A DNA stretch of 64,000 bases, from positions 62,001-126,000 of the forward strand of contig JABWCP010000005.1 in NCBI GenBank assembly GCA_013360215.1, in the 5' to 3' direction. This document shows, piece after piece, positions 30,601 to 37,930 of this stretch. How positions within the stretch are numbered: the first letter of the stretch is position 1; every line of letters starts with the position of its first letter. The notes under the pieces were generated by a model, which was not told the origin of the DNA, searched no databases, and was given only the letters and a program-made list of their open reading frames with translations. Source of the DNA: a bacterium (GTDB lineage: Bacteria > CLD3 > SB21). Both the position numbers and the translations under genes were made by a program.

Positions 30601-30848
30601 GACCATACACGGTGATTGATCAATCCATGGGTTTTGTTAAAATTCTGAAAGGTTTGTCCATCGTAATAACTCAACCCGTCCACGGTGCCAATCCACATCG
30701 CATAGTTGCGATCAACAAAAATTTCAAAAATAGTATTACTTGGCAATCCGTCAGACGTGGAATAGTTTTTTATATAATATTGCTGCGCAAAAAGATTGCT
30801 TACAAAAACCCACCAAAAGAGGGTATGTCTGATAAAAAAAGGCGGCAT
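27690..30848 (-). CDS. Reg_prop / Y_Y_Y sensor histidine kinase
   Basis: A 1052-residue membrane sensor. A signal peptide (about 1-22, ending in LFAQ) precedes many Reg_prop propeller repeats (DNRLWIATDQGV, GHIWVGTHNGLSRF, GAIWVGTSHGAY), filling about 25-620. A Y_Y_Y beta-sandwich follows at about 640-715. One transmembrane helix lies near 720-745, then a coiled coil, a HisKA domain with His816 in VAHEINNP, and a HATPase (about 910-1040; DYGTGIPEA, GKGLGLSM). Unlike Bacteroides hybrid sensors of polysaccharide loci, there is no receiver or AraC domain, so a separate regulator is needed. The start has no clear Shine-Dalgarno. Confidence 0.9.
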   Translation of the reverse strand: MPPFFIRHTLFWWVFVSNLFAQQYYIKNYSTSDGLPSNTIFEIFVDRNYAMWIGTVDGLSYYDGQTFQNFNKTHGLINHRVWSVAQDSSGDVWVGTRTGINRFHKTRSGWQIRAWLTQLSVRHIHIEADQSMILSTENGAYKFTCFTDDSSSLVPMDGLQGKMVYQTLRDPDNRLWIATDQGVWMQKGTALENIPTPFPIVRGLFLRDSSHLYALHFRGGISLTDPQSDSPSFVSQDLPKGFTKRSFYRMIVDPTGNFWAATDLGITRLRFSGTRVVSMEVIDETKGLANNLTIPLVSDHEGHIWVGTHNGLSRFAGLRFSYFIPHNNPGIQVYKSIAVSETVIYMLTSAGLFYVNAQHPAVPLPLYGSTPIQEGVSLGKNRLALVNDSEIAVFVVDGKTLLKQKEISVEGQSIASFLFLDEQDVMIGTSAGLYRHRHGRVTRIHASTFTDQMMVYTLMRDEKGAIWVGTSHGAYVLAADQDSLRVQSWSLPGVMPFQSVGQIYRDASGMMWFCTEGAGLARWDGQNVRVYTTDNGISNNIVYSVFEPDTTALWVCTAGGIDVMSRKNESWMHWDSHSGFFRKGSTPYSIMKSSDSVYWISTSRGLVRTDFSEPFASGNSVPVLVDQILVQGKPQRHNGILRIEPGVQQIQFRIKAISYRYENDVRYSFFMEGFDEAWSESSSQGVIQYAGLSPGIYRLKSKAITPGGQYRGPDVVLEVLTPFWKETWFVAISCLVLIAVTAGAYRWRTYHLWKKARQLEMLVRDRTKDLVRKSRDVIKQKKELEKTLQTLRTTEAQLIQAEKLSALGELTAGVAHEINNPIAFIYGNLPLLEKDLRRLTELAQKAKAGPLDDKEALEMTQIEDDIHSAIVSTRHGVQRVQVIVKTLKKFVRLDEAKEDFKSVEECLDSAVDAIIIQYPKVQIKKDYRETPQILCYPSELQQAFYHVMLNAIQSQATDARVDFSTSTDGKYVYVGIRDYGTGIPEAISQKIFDPFFTTKDVGRGKGLGLSMTYGIMEKHEGGIRFENCQDQGAKFILMLPVERRSSSPSVLS

Positions 30849-30929
30849 AGGATGTGTATAAGAAATGTGATTGCAATTTAATACCAGAGACTATCGAATG
30901 ACAACAATATTTATTTTTTTTTGTAAACA

Positions 30930-30947
30930 TACTCTATAAATAGAGTA
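30930..30947. promoter_or_regulatory. Perfect inverted repeat between divergent genes
   Basis: TACTCTA-TAAA-TAGAGTA is a perfect palindrome with 7-bp arms and a 4-base spacer, centred in the 176-base gap between the sensor kinase (minus) and the deacetylase (plus). Its size, symmetry and position suit a dimeric repressor or activator site able to control either direction. The protein that binds it is unknown. Confidence 0.45.
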
Positions 30948-31024
30948 CCGTAATCTCCGGTTGATTCGCTAAACCAATTCTCCTATCTTAGGCCGATTTA
31001 ATAAAAAAAAACGGCGAAACCATT

Positions 31025-31849
31025 TTGGAAAAATATTTTCTTTTCAGTATTGATCTCGAAGACGTTCGTTTTTGGATGACCGAAGGCAAAAAGTACCGCG
31101 AACGCGTCCCGGCCATGACGGAGCGTTATCTGAAATTTTTGGCCCAACATCGCATGACGTGCACTTTTTTCGTCGTGGGCGATGTCGCAGAAGCCTACCC
31201 GTCCCTAATCCGCGAAATCTATTCCGCAGGGCATGAAATTGCTTGCCATACGCATCGGCACATACCTCTTGACCAACAAACACCGGAAACATTTCGCGAT
31301 GACCTGCTTCGCAACATGGACGGACTTCACAAAACGGGCGTGGAGACCCTGAACGGATTTCGCGCACCTATTTTTTCGTTGACCAAAAAAACACAATGGG
31401 CTTATGAAATTCTCATCGAGCAGGGTTTTACGTATTCCAGTTCAGTACTGCCTGCGACCAATCCCTTGTACGGTTGGCCGGAATTTGGAGCGGCCTTTCG
31501 CCGAATGCATGATCGCATCTGGGAATTGCCGATCACTCTTTTTCCTTCGCGTTTTATTTCCGTCCCATGTGCGGGTGGTTTGTATTTTCGCACATTGCCT
31601 TTGTGGATGACGGCGCGCGCCTTTCGTCATCACTGGAATCAATCACGCCCGGTGCTCAGCTATTTTCATCCTTATGATATTGACACCGAGCAGGAGCATT
31701 TCATGCATCCGGGCTTAAAAGACAACCGGTTTTATAACTGGGTGATGTATCAAAACCGCGGCACGATGCTTGATAAAATAGATACTATCCTTGCCGACGG
31801 GGCAACAATTATTCCTTATCGTGATTATATCAGCCGGCATCTTCAATGA
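31025..31849 (+). CDS. Polysaccharide deacetylase (NodB family)
   Basis: A 274-residue NodB-homology protein without a signal peptide, so cytoplasmic or peripheral. The catalytic and metal residues are visible: FSIDLED with Asp10, TCTFFVVGDVAE, and the HEIACHTHRH motif supplying the metal histidines H75 and H79. Later pieces (GFRAPIFS, Y-F-H-P-Y-D-I) complete the fold. The variant resembles the PEP-CTERM/exopolysaccharide type that removes N-acetyl groups from glycans. The start is TTG; no strong Shine-Dalgarno is present. It opens the cluster of ACP and acyl genes on the same strand and may supply a free amino sugar for acylation. Confidence 0.82.
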   Translation: MEKYFLFSIDLEDVRFWMTEGKKYRERVPAMTERYLKFLAQHRMTCTFFVVGDVAEAYPSLIREIYSAGHEIACHTHRHIPLDQQTPETFRDDLLRNMDGLHKTGVETLNGFRAPIFSLTKKTQWAYEILIEQGFTYSSSVLPATNPLYGWPEFGAAFRRMHDRIWELPITLFPSRFISVPCAGGLYFRTLPLWMTARAFRHHWNQSRPVLSYFHPYDIDTEQEHFMHPGLKDNRFYNWVMYQNRGTMLDKIDTILADGATIIPYRDYISRHLQ

Positions 31850-31929
31850 CTATAATCGTTCATTGAAAAAGCCGCTCAAAATACGTATGATAGGTTTCCG
31901 TTTTTCAGTTTAGCAATATTGGAGTTTGA

Positions 31930-32229
31930 ATGAATACCGAACAGGTTTTAAACGTTATCCAGGAGTCGTTTGACAGTCTTACGCGCAGCGGGTTGATCGC
32001 TTCGCAAGTACAGGTAACACCGGATCTTGTAATTCTCGGCAATGGATCACCACTGGATTCGATGGCTTTTGTTACATTGTTTACCGATTTGGAAGAACGC
32101 ATCGCGACGGCTTCCGGCAAAGACATCTTTCTTGTGTTAGATGAAATCGAAGGTTTTAATATTAATAACCCGTTTCTGTCAGCCGAAACCATAGCCGGCT
32201 ACATCGTCGGCTTGATTCAAAAAGGATAA
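31930..32229 (+). CDS. Acyl carrier protein 1
   Basis: A 99-residue acidic helical protein with the phosphopantetheine site L-D-S-M, Ser44 being the attachment residue. It is longer and less canonical than the fatty-acid ACP (usually about 78 residues, DSL), so it is probably a specialised carrier. A GGAG element sits upstream of the ATG. The SDR gene starts 4 bases after its stop. It is expected to carry an acyl intermediate for the neighbouring KAS III and reductases. Confidence 0.8.
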   Translation: MNTEQVLNVIQESFDSLTRSGLIASQVQVTPDLVILGNGSPLDSMAFVTLFTDLEERIATASGKDIFLVLDEIEGFNINNPFLSAETIAGYIVGLIQKG

Positions 32230-32233
32230 CATC

Positions 32234-32938
32234 ATGGCTACGCCGGTTATGATCATCACCGGTACCAGCAAAGGTATCGGCAAAGGATTAGCAGAATATT
32301 TTCTAAATAAAGGATACCGTGTTTTCGGATGCAGCCGAAGCGAGGCGACGATCACACATGCCGCTTATCATCACACAGCTTTGGATGTGAGTAATGAATC
32401 CGCCGTACGGCTATGGATTCGCACGGTGAAAAAAGAAGGCGGTCGTATTGATGTTTTGGTTTGCAATGCCGGTTTGGTCGAATCGGCGCTCCAGATGACG
32501 GTCACGCCCGGCGATGTACTCGAAGCCTATCTCAAGACCAATGTGGCCGGCACGTACTACGTATGCCGTGAGACAGCCAAGACCATGTTGCTGCAGAAAC
32601 AAGGTCGTATCATCACGATTTCCTCTATCATGACGCGCCTTCATGCGCCCGGTACATCCGTATATTCGGCCACCAAAAGTGCAATCGAACAAATGACCAA
32701 AGTACTTGCCCGTGAAATGGCACCGCTCGGAATTACTTGCAACGTCGTCGCGCCTTCGATGTCGCCGACGGATGCGGCTAAATCGTTTGGCCCGGAATGG
32801 GAAAAAAATATGTTAGCCCAGCAGACCATACAGCGTCCTATCACCACAGACGAAATCGCCAATGTGATCTCATTTTATGCCGCGCCCGAAAGCGCCTGCA
32901 TCACAGGCCAAGTCACTTATATGGGTCTTGTGGACTGA
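32234..32938 (+). CDS. Short-chain dehydrogenase/reductase (FabG-like)
   Basis: A 234-residue classical SDR. It has the cofactor motif TGTSKGIG at the N-terminus, CNAG in the middle, an S-S-I segment before the catalytic Y-S-A-T-K (Tyr and Lys), and the VAPS loop. Length and layout fit 3-oxoacyl-ACP reductases (FabG), which use NADPH to reduce 3-ketoacyl-ACP. It is sandwiched between an ACP gene and a metallo-hydrolase gene, so reduction of an ACP-bound intermediate is likely. Confidence 0.85.
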   Translation: MATPVMIITGTSKGIGKGLAEYFLNKGYRVFGCSRSEATITHAAYHHTALDVSNESAVRLWIRTVKKEGGRIDVLVCNAGLVESALQMTVTPGDVLEAYLKTNVAGTYYVCRETAKTMLLQKQGRIITISSIMTRLHAPGTSVYSATKSAIEQMTKVLAREMAPLGITCNVVAPSMSPTDAAKSFGPEWEKNMLAQQTIQRPITTDEIANVISFYAAPESACITGQVTYMGLVD

Positions 32939-32963
32939 CCTTGGACGAAAGCGCGAATACGGC

Positions 32964-33659
32964 ATGGAAGGCATTTACGAATATATATTAGACGGTTTTA
33001 AAATCACGGAAGTCGTGACGGATCCGCTGTGGAAAGAAAATTGTTATCTTATCACAAGTGCATCCGGCGAACAAGCGTTGATTGATCCCGGTTATGATGC
33101 CGATCGTTTAGCGGATCTGATTTCCCAAAACGGGGACCGCGGACTGACTTGGGTTTTGCTGACCCACGCCCATCATGATCATGTGGGCGCTGTAACTCCG
33201 ATTTGTCGTATGTTTTCCATTCCGGCCTATTTGCATAAAGATGACCATAAATTAATACGGCATGCACCGATGTATGCGATTCGTTTCGGCCGTCAACCCA
33301 TTCCGATGCCGCAGCCGGTCAATTTTTTTGAGACGCCGCACGTATTTGAACTGGGTGCCCTCGCCCTACGCGCACTGCATGTGCCGGGCCACACCAAAGG
33401 CGGCGCGGCGTTCGTATTGGGTGACGCCCTTTTTACGGGCGATACACTAATGCACAAACATGTCGGGAGAGCGGATTTACCGGGCAGCGACATGACTATG
33501 CTGAAACAGTCCGTGGATAAACTGCTGTCCGAACATCACGATACGGCACGTATTTTTGCAGGTCACGGAAAACCATGGACCATCGGTGAAGCGCGCGAAT
33601 GGTGGGCATCGGCAAAAAATGAACCCGGCGTACATGATCATTTTGATACATTTGCTTAA
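32964..33659 (+). CDS. MBL-fold hydrolase (glyoxalase II-like)
   Basis: About 231 residues from ATG 32964; an open frame runs upstream inside the SDR gene but is not needed for the fold. The metal-binding HAHHDH motif, a later VPGHTKGG, a LFTGDTL aspartate and the terminal FAGHG histidine define the glyoxalase II branch of the metallo-beta-lactamase superfamily, whose members often cleave thioesters. Within an ACP cluster a thioesterase-like release or editing role is a reasonable inference, but the sequence alone does not prove it. The Shine-Dalgarno is poor. Confidence 0.78.
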   Translation: MEGIYEYILDGFKITEVVTDPLWKENCYLITSASGEQALIDPGYDADRLADLISQNGDRGLTWVLLTHAHHDHVGAVTPICRMFSIPAYLHKDDHKLIRHAPMYAIRFGRQPIPMPQPVNFFETPHVFELGALALRALHVPGHTKGGAAFVLGDALFTGDTLMHKHVGRADLPGSDMTMLKQSVDKLLSEHHDTARIFAGHGKPWTIGEAREWWASAKNEPGVHDHFDTFA

Positions 33660-33679
33660 CGTAACACGATAAAATATTC

Positions 33680-34663
33680 ATGGGTATAGGCATTACCGGC
33701 GTAGGAAAATATATTCCTTCCAAAGAAATCACCAATGAGCAGGTCGAAGCGTGGACCGGAGTATCGGCCGCCGATATTATTTCTAAAATCGGCGTTACCA
33801 AACGATTTGTCGTCGAAGCGCACGAAACCGCATCGGGCATGTCCGTCGAAGCGGCCCGACAAGCCATGGTTATGGCGGGTATCACTGCCGATCAAATCGG
33901 CCTGATTATTTGTGCGACCTTCACCGGAGATTATCTGTGTCCGGCGATGGCATGCCGCGTGCAAGAGCAACTCGGCGCTAAAAATGCGGGCGCTTACGAT
34001 GTTATGGCCAATTGCACCGGCTTCCAAATCGGCTTGGCCAATGCGGCCGATCGCATGACCCTGGATTCTTCGATAGCCTATGCTCTCGTGATCGGTACTG
34101 CGCTGCAATCCCGTTTTATCAACTGGAAAGACCCCAATTCGGCTATTTATTTTAGTGACGGCGCCGGTGCAGCAATACTTGCGCGTGTACCGGAAGGATA
34201 TGGTGTACTCGCCTCGGATATTATGGCCAACGGCAAAGTGTACGACGCCGTGCGCGTTCGCGGCGGCGGATCAAGCTACCCACTGCGAACGGAGAATGTA
34301 AACGATGTACTTCCGTATTTCGAATTAAACGGCCTGGAAGTATGGAAACAGGTGGTGCAATTTCAACCCCGCGTCATCATGCGTGTGCTTGAAAAAATTT
34401 CCAAAAAAACCGATGCCGTCGATTTTTTTATTTTTCATCAGGCTAATCTTCGGTTAATCGAATTTCTCATGGCCAAGATGAAGCATCCCATGCATAAAAC
34501 GCAGACCAATGTGGAAACCATAGGCAATACCGGCGAAGCCTCGATGGCTATCGCGCTTTGCGATGCCGTACTTGCCGGCAAATTGCAACGCGATCAATTG
34601 GTCGTGATTTCCGGCGTCGGTGCCGGATTTATTTTCGGCGCGACAGTTCTGCGCTGGTACTAA
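33680..34663 (+). CDS. 3-Oxoacyl-ACP synthase III (FabH-like)
   Basis: A 327-residue KAS III with an intact triad: Cys112 in MANCTGF, His253 in FHQANLR and Asn283 in GNTGEAS. The Cys position and the 30-residue His-Asn spacing match E. coli FabH. The usual GNTSAAS is changed to GNTGEAS, which may alter the substrate pocket. KAS III condenses an acyl thioester with a carrier-bound extender. There is no KAS I/II in this cluster, so it probably performs a single or specialised condensation. A 50-base gap separates it from the MaoC-SDR fusion. Confidence 0.88.
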   Translation: MGIGITGVGKYIPSKEITNEQVEAWTGVSAADIISKIGVTKRFVVEAHETASGMSVEAARQAMVMAGITADQIGLIICATFTGDYLCPAMACRVQEQLGAKNAGAYDVMANCTGFQIGLANAADRMTLDSSIAYALVIGTALQSRFINWKDPNSAIYFSDGAGAAILARVPEGYGVLASDIMANGKVYDAVRVRGGGSSYPLRTENVNDVLPYFELNGLEVWKQVVQFQPRVIMRVLEKISKKTDAVDFFIFHQANLRLIEFLMAKMKHPMHKTQTNVETIGNTGEASMAIALCDAVLAGKLQRDQLVVISGVGAGFIFGATVLRWY

Positions 34664-34713
34664 TAAAAAACGTGCGCTCTGATTTATTTTGATTAACTTA
34701 CCCTTAAAAAAAC

Positions 34714-35901
34714 ATGCCCGACTACACACAGATACAAATCGGCGACAGCGCTGAAATTCGCCACACGATCACGGCAAGCGACATTGAAAAATTTGTCGCT
34801 CTGACCGGCGATGATAACAAAATGCATGTGGATGAAAACTTCGCCGGCCGCACCTCATTTAAAAAACCGGTCGTACACGGCATGCTCGGAGCATCCTTTA
34901 TTTCAACAGTAATAGGCACCAAACTTCCGGGTGACGGTGCATTGTGGTTTTCTCAAAGTTTGGAATTTCTACTGCCGGTCCGTATCGGAGACGAGATCAC
35001 CGTTCGCGCTGAAGTCCTGCGTAAAATAGATGCCGAACAAATCATCGAATTGCAAACGGATATCATCAATCAGCACAAACAAAAAGTCACCACCGGGAAA
35101 GCCAAAGTCAAAGTGATCGCTCAGGAAAAACCTTCCGTAGTTGAAGAAACAACCGTGAGAAAGAAAGTGGCGCTGATCATCGGGGCTACCGGAGGTATCG
35201 GTCAAGCCACATGTCGTATGCTTGCAAAACAAGGTTTTGATGTCGCTGTACATTATTTTTCCAACGAAAAAAGAGCTTTCGATCTTGTGGCTTCTGTTAA
35301 AAACGAAGGTCGCGCAGCACATGCATTTAAAGCAGATATTTTCAAACCGGAAGATATTCAACATTTGGCCGAAGATGTAACACGGAAACTCGGGACCGTA
35401 ACGGTTTTGGTCAATGCGGCTACGGTGAAAATACCGGCCATCAAGTGGGCGTCGGTCGCATGGGATGATATCACCCAACAGTGGGACATCAATGTGCGGG
35501 CATCATTTTACCTCTGCAAAGGCATCATCCCGCTGATGGAAAAGCAAAAGTACGGCAAGATCATTTTGCTAACTACGATGTACACGGAAAGTACACCGCC
35601 GGCTGAACTCATGGGTTATGTTACTGCCAAATATGCGCTCAACGGATTTGCCAAAGCGTTGGCGGTAGAAATGGCGCCAAAAAATATTACAGTAAATCTC
35701 GTTTCGCCCGGCATGACCGATACGGAACTGGTAGCCGACGTACCTGAAAAAGTAAAACTATTGAACGCCATGAAAGCACCGATGAAACGGCTTGCCCAAT
35801 CCGAAGACGTCGCCGGCGCTATCGCTTACCTGGCGTCCGATGCGGCAGATTATATCACCGGAGAGACGATCCGCGTCAATGGCGGTCAAACGATGTTATG
35901 A
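34714..35901 (+). CDS. MaoC-like hydratase fused to FabG-like SDR
   Basis: A 395-residue two-domain enzyme. Residues 1-140 are a MaoC/R-hydratase hotdog domain with the catalytic loop A-L-T-G-D-D-N-x-M-H-V-D and the helix VVHGM. Residues 150-395 are an SDR with GATGGIG, an N-A-A motif, the active-site Y-V-T-A-K and a C-terminal ITGETIRVNGG, typical of FabG. The fusion links a reductase and a dehydratase that act on successive intermediates: ketoacyl to 3-hydroxyacyl to enoyl. Its stop overlaps the next ATG by 4 bases (ATGA), so translation is coupled to the FkbH gene. Confidence 0.87.
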   Translation: MPDYTQIQIGDSAEIRHTITASDIEKFVALTGDDNKMHVDENFAGRTSFKKPVVHGMLGASFISTVIGTKLPGDGALWFSQSLEFLLPVRIGDEITVRAEVLRKIDAEQIIELQTDIINQHKQKVTTGKAKVKVIAQEKPSVVEETTVRKKVALIIGATGGIGQATCRMLAKQGFDVAVHYFSNEKRAFDLVASVKNEGRAAHAFKADIFKPEDIQHLAEDVTRKLGTVTVLVNAATVKIPAIKWASVAWDDITQQWDINVRASFYLCKGIIPLMEKQKYGKIILLTTMYTESTPPAELMGYVTAKYALNGFAKALAVEMAPKNITVNLVSPGMTDTELVADVPEKVKLLNAMKAPMKRLAQSEDVAGAIAYLASDAADYITGETIRVNGGQTML

Positions 35902-37679
35902 TGATCCCCGAACGCCTTACAGACATCACGCTTCCCGATACGCTTTCGGAAACCATTGCTCTGGTAAATCATCTCGACCATTTAGAAAAAAAACCGGAGC
36001 AATCCGTACGCATTCATATTTTGCGTAATTTTACGATCGAAGGCATTGAACCTTTTCTCAAGTTTTATCACTACCAATCCGGCATACGCCCTGAAATCAG
36101 TTTCGGGAATTACGACAATGTCCGGCAGGAATTGTTAGATAAAAATTCCTCGTTGTATCAGCGCCATCCGGACATCGTCGTGCTCGGTCTCGTACTTGAG
36201 ACTTTGGATACCAACCTGCGTACATTCGGATGGACTGCAGACCGCGTCATATCGGAAATCGAATCGTTGCTGGATACGGCTTTACAAAACACACAAGCAT
36301 TGCTTGCCGTTAACACATTCGTGCCGCCTTGGGATTCCGAATGGGGCATGTACCGATCACCGGACGCCGCGGAACGTTTTGAAGAAGTACAACGAATAAA
36401 CCGAAAGATCCGTGAACGCGTGCGTCGCGATCCGATGCGGCTCTATCTGATGGACTGGGAGCGCTATCTTATTCGCCTGGGTGAAGAAGCGGCTATGGAT
36501 TATCGTTTTTGGTACACGTCCAAGGCACCTTTTAAAAAAGATTTTATGTCTGCGTATGCCTTCGATATCGCCAAACTCAGCCGCGGATTAAAAGGTAAAA
36601 CCAAAAAATGCCTCGTTCTTGATTGCGACAACACCCTTTGGGGTGGGATTATCGGCGAAGACGGCGTGTCGGGTATTAAACTGGACCGCGACAGTTTTCC
36701 CGGACGCGTGTATCGCGACTTCCAGCTTAATGCGCTCGCTTTGTATGAGCGTGGTATTCTTCTTACGCTCTGCAGTAAAAACAACGAGGCCGACGTGTGG
36801 GAAGTTTTTGATCATCATCCGGATATGGCGCTTCGGCGCGAACATATCGCGGCTTGGCGTATCAACTGGACCGATAAAGCAACGAATATTCGTTCCCTCG
36901 CGGAGGAACTGAATATCGGTCTCGACAGTTTTGTTTTTGTAGATGACAGCCCCGCCGAATGCGAGCTTGTCCGAACGATGATCCCGGATGTCACCGTGCT
37001 TCAGGTTCCTCAAAAATTATACACCTATCCGCCATTTGTGATACGATCCGGTTTTTTTGATGCGTTGCAGGTAAGCTCAGAAGACAAAAATCGCACGCGC
37101 ATGATGCACGAAGAATCCATGCGACGCGTCGAAGAAGCACGCTATACTTCCATTGATGATTATTTAGCCTCCCTTCAATTGTACGCTACCATCCACGAAG
37201 CCACAACCGATGAGATACCGCGCGTGGCGCAGCTGACGCAAAAGACCAATCAATTCAATGTTACCACACGGCGTTATTCCGAAGCACAAATCACGGCTTT
37301 TGCTGAAAACCCGGATGCTTCGGTATGGACTATGCGTGCCGGCGATAAATTCGGTGATTTCGGTTTGACGGCGGTTATCATCGTGACGCGTAACGGCGAT
37401 ACGGCCGAGATGGACTCTTTTTTACTCAGTTGCCGCATACTCGGACGCAAACTGGAAACGGCATTTGTTCGGCACGTCATGGCGGCACTCACACCGCGCT
37501 GGAGTATACGCACATGGCAAGCGTACTACATACCGACTAAAAAGAATGGTCAAACTGAAAAATTTTGGGACAGTTTCGGCTTCCGACCGACGCCACAAGC
37601 GGATCGAAGTGTGAAATATACGATAGACGCGTCGGCACTGGATACGACACCCATTCCGTTTATTTCTTACAGGAGTTAA
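35898..37679 (+). CDS. FkbH-type HAD-IIIC protein
   Basis: A 593-residue FkbH-like protein. Residues 1-220 form an N-terminal SGNH/Rossmann-like region. The HAD-IIIC domain begins at about 238 with the nucleophile motif LDCDNTLWGG (Asp242, Asp244) and continues through LLTLCSKNNE, TDKATNI and FVDDSPAEC. The C-terminal region (about 420-590) is GNAT-like, with DSFLLSCRILGR. In polyketide and tetronate pathways such enzymes take 1,3-bisphosphoglycerate, dephosphorylate it and load a glyceryl unit onto an ACP. The next gene is an ACP starting 1 base after its stop, which supports the same role here. The 600-residue form also occurs in surface-polysaccharide loci. Confidence 0.85.
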   Translation: MMIPERLTDITLPDTLSETIALVNHLDHLEKKPEQSVRIHILRNFTIEGIEPFLKFYHYQSGIRPEISFGNYDNVRQELLDKNSSLYQRHPDIVVLGLVLETLDTNLRTFGWTADRVISEIESLLDTALQNTQALLAVNTFVPPWDSEWGMYRSPDAAERFEEVQRINRKIRERVRRDPMRLYLMDWERYLIRLGEEAAMDYRFWYTSKAPFKKDFMSAYAFDIAKLSRGLKGKTKKCLVLDCDNTLWGGIIGEDGVSGIKLDRDSFPGRVYRDFQLNALALYERGILLTLCSKNNEADVWEVFDHHPDMALRREHIAAWRINWTDKATNIRSLAEELNIGLDSFVFVDDSPAECELVRTMIPDVTVLQVPQKLYTYPPFVIRSGFFDALQVSSEDKNRTRMMHEESMRRVEEARYTSIDDYLASLQLYATIHEATTDEIPRVAQLTQKTNQFNVTTRRYSEAQITAFAENPDASVWTMRAGDKFGDFGLTAVIIVTRNGDTAEMDSFLLSCRILGRKLETAFVRHVMAALTPRWSIRTWQAYYIPTKKNGQTEKFWDSFGFRPTPQADRSVKYTIDASALDTTPIPFISYRS

Positions 37680-37680
37680 T

Positions 37681-37926
37681 ATGGCTAAGACGACCCATGA
37701 CATAAAAAAAGTTATGGCGCGGATTTTTGAAGTAGACCCCTCATCGCTGCACGACACTATACGTCAGGATGAAGTTGAAAACTGGGACAGTTTACGGCAC
37801 ATGAACCTCATACTCGGTCTCGAAGAAGAATTTGGCGTAGAATTTACCCCCGAACAAAGCGTCGAGATACTGAGTTTGCCGCTCATCAAAGTTACACTAC
37901 AAGAACTGGGAGTTACTTTTTCGTAA
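37681..37926 (+). CDS. Acyl carrier protein 2
   Basis: An 81-residue ACP of normal length with W-D-S-L-R-H, Ser37 being the phosphopantetheine site. It begins 1 base after the FkbH stop and ends 4 bases before the ligase gene. That makes it the likely carrier for whatever the FkbH protein or the ligase loads. It is clearly distinct from the longer ACP at 31930, so the cluster handles two carrier-bound substrates. Confidence 0.88.
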   Translation: MAKTTHDIKKVMARIFEVDPSSLHDTIRQDEVENWDSLRHMNLILGLEEEFGVEFTPEQSVEILSLPLIKVTLQELGVTFS

Positions 37927-37930
37927 TCGT

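Noticed and set aside
27690-30848. A hybrid two-component system of a polysaccharide utilisation locus
   Set aside because: No receiver or AraC domain is present and no SusC/SusD or glycoside hydrolase genes are nearby.
32877-32963. Upstream extension of the MBL hydrolase into the SDR gene
   Set aside because: The MBL fold is complete from ATG 32964, and the extra 29 residues are only the shifted frame of the SDR's conserved C-terminus.
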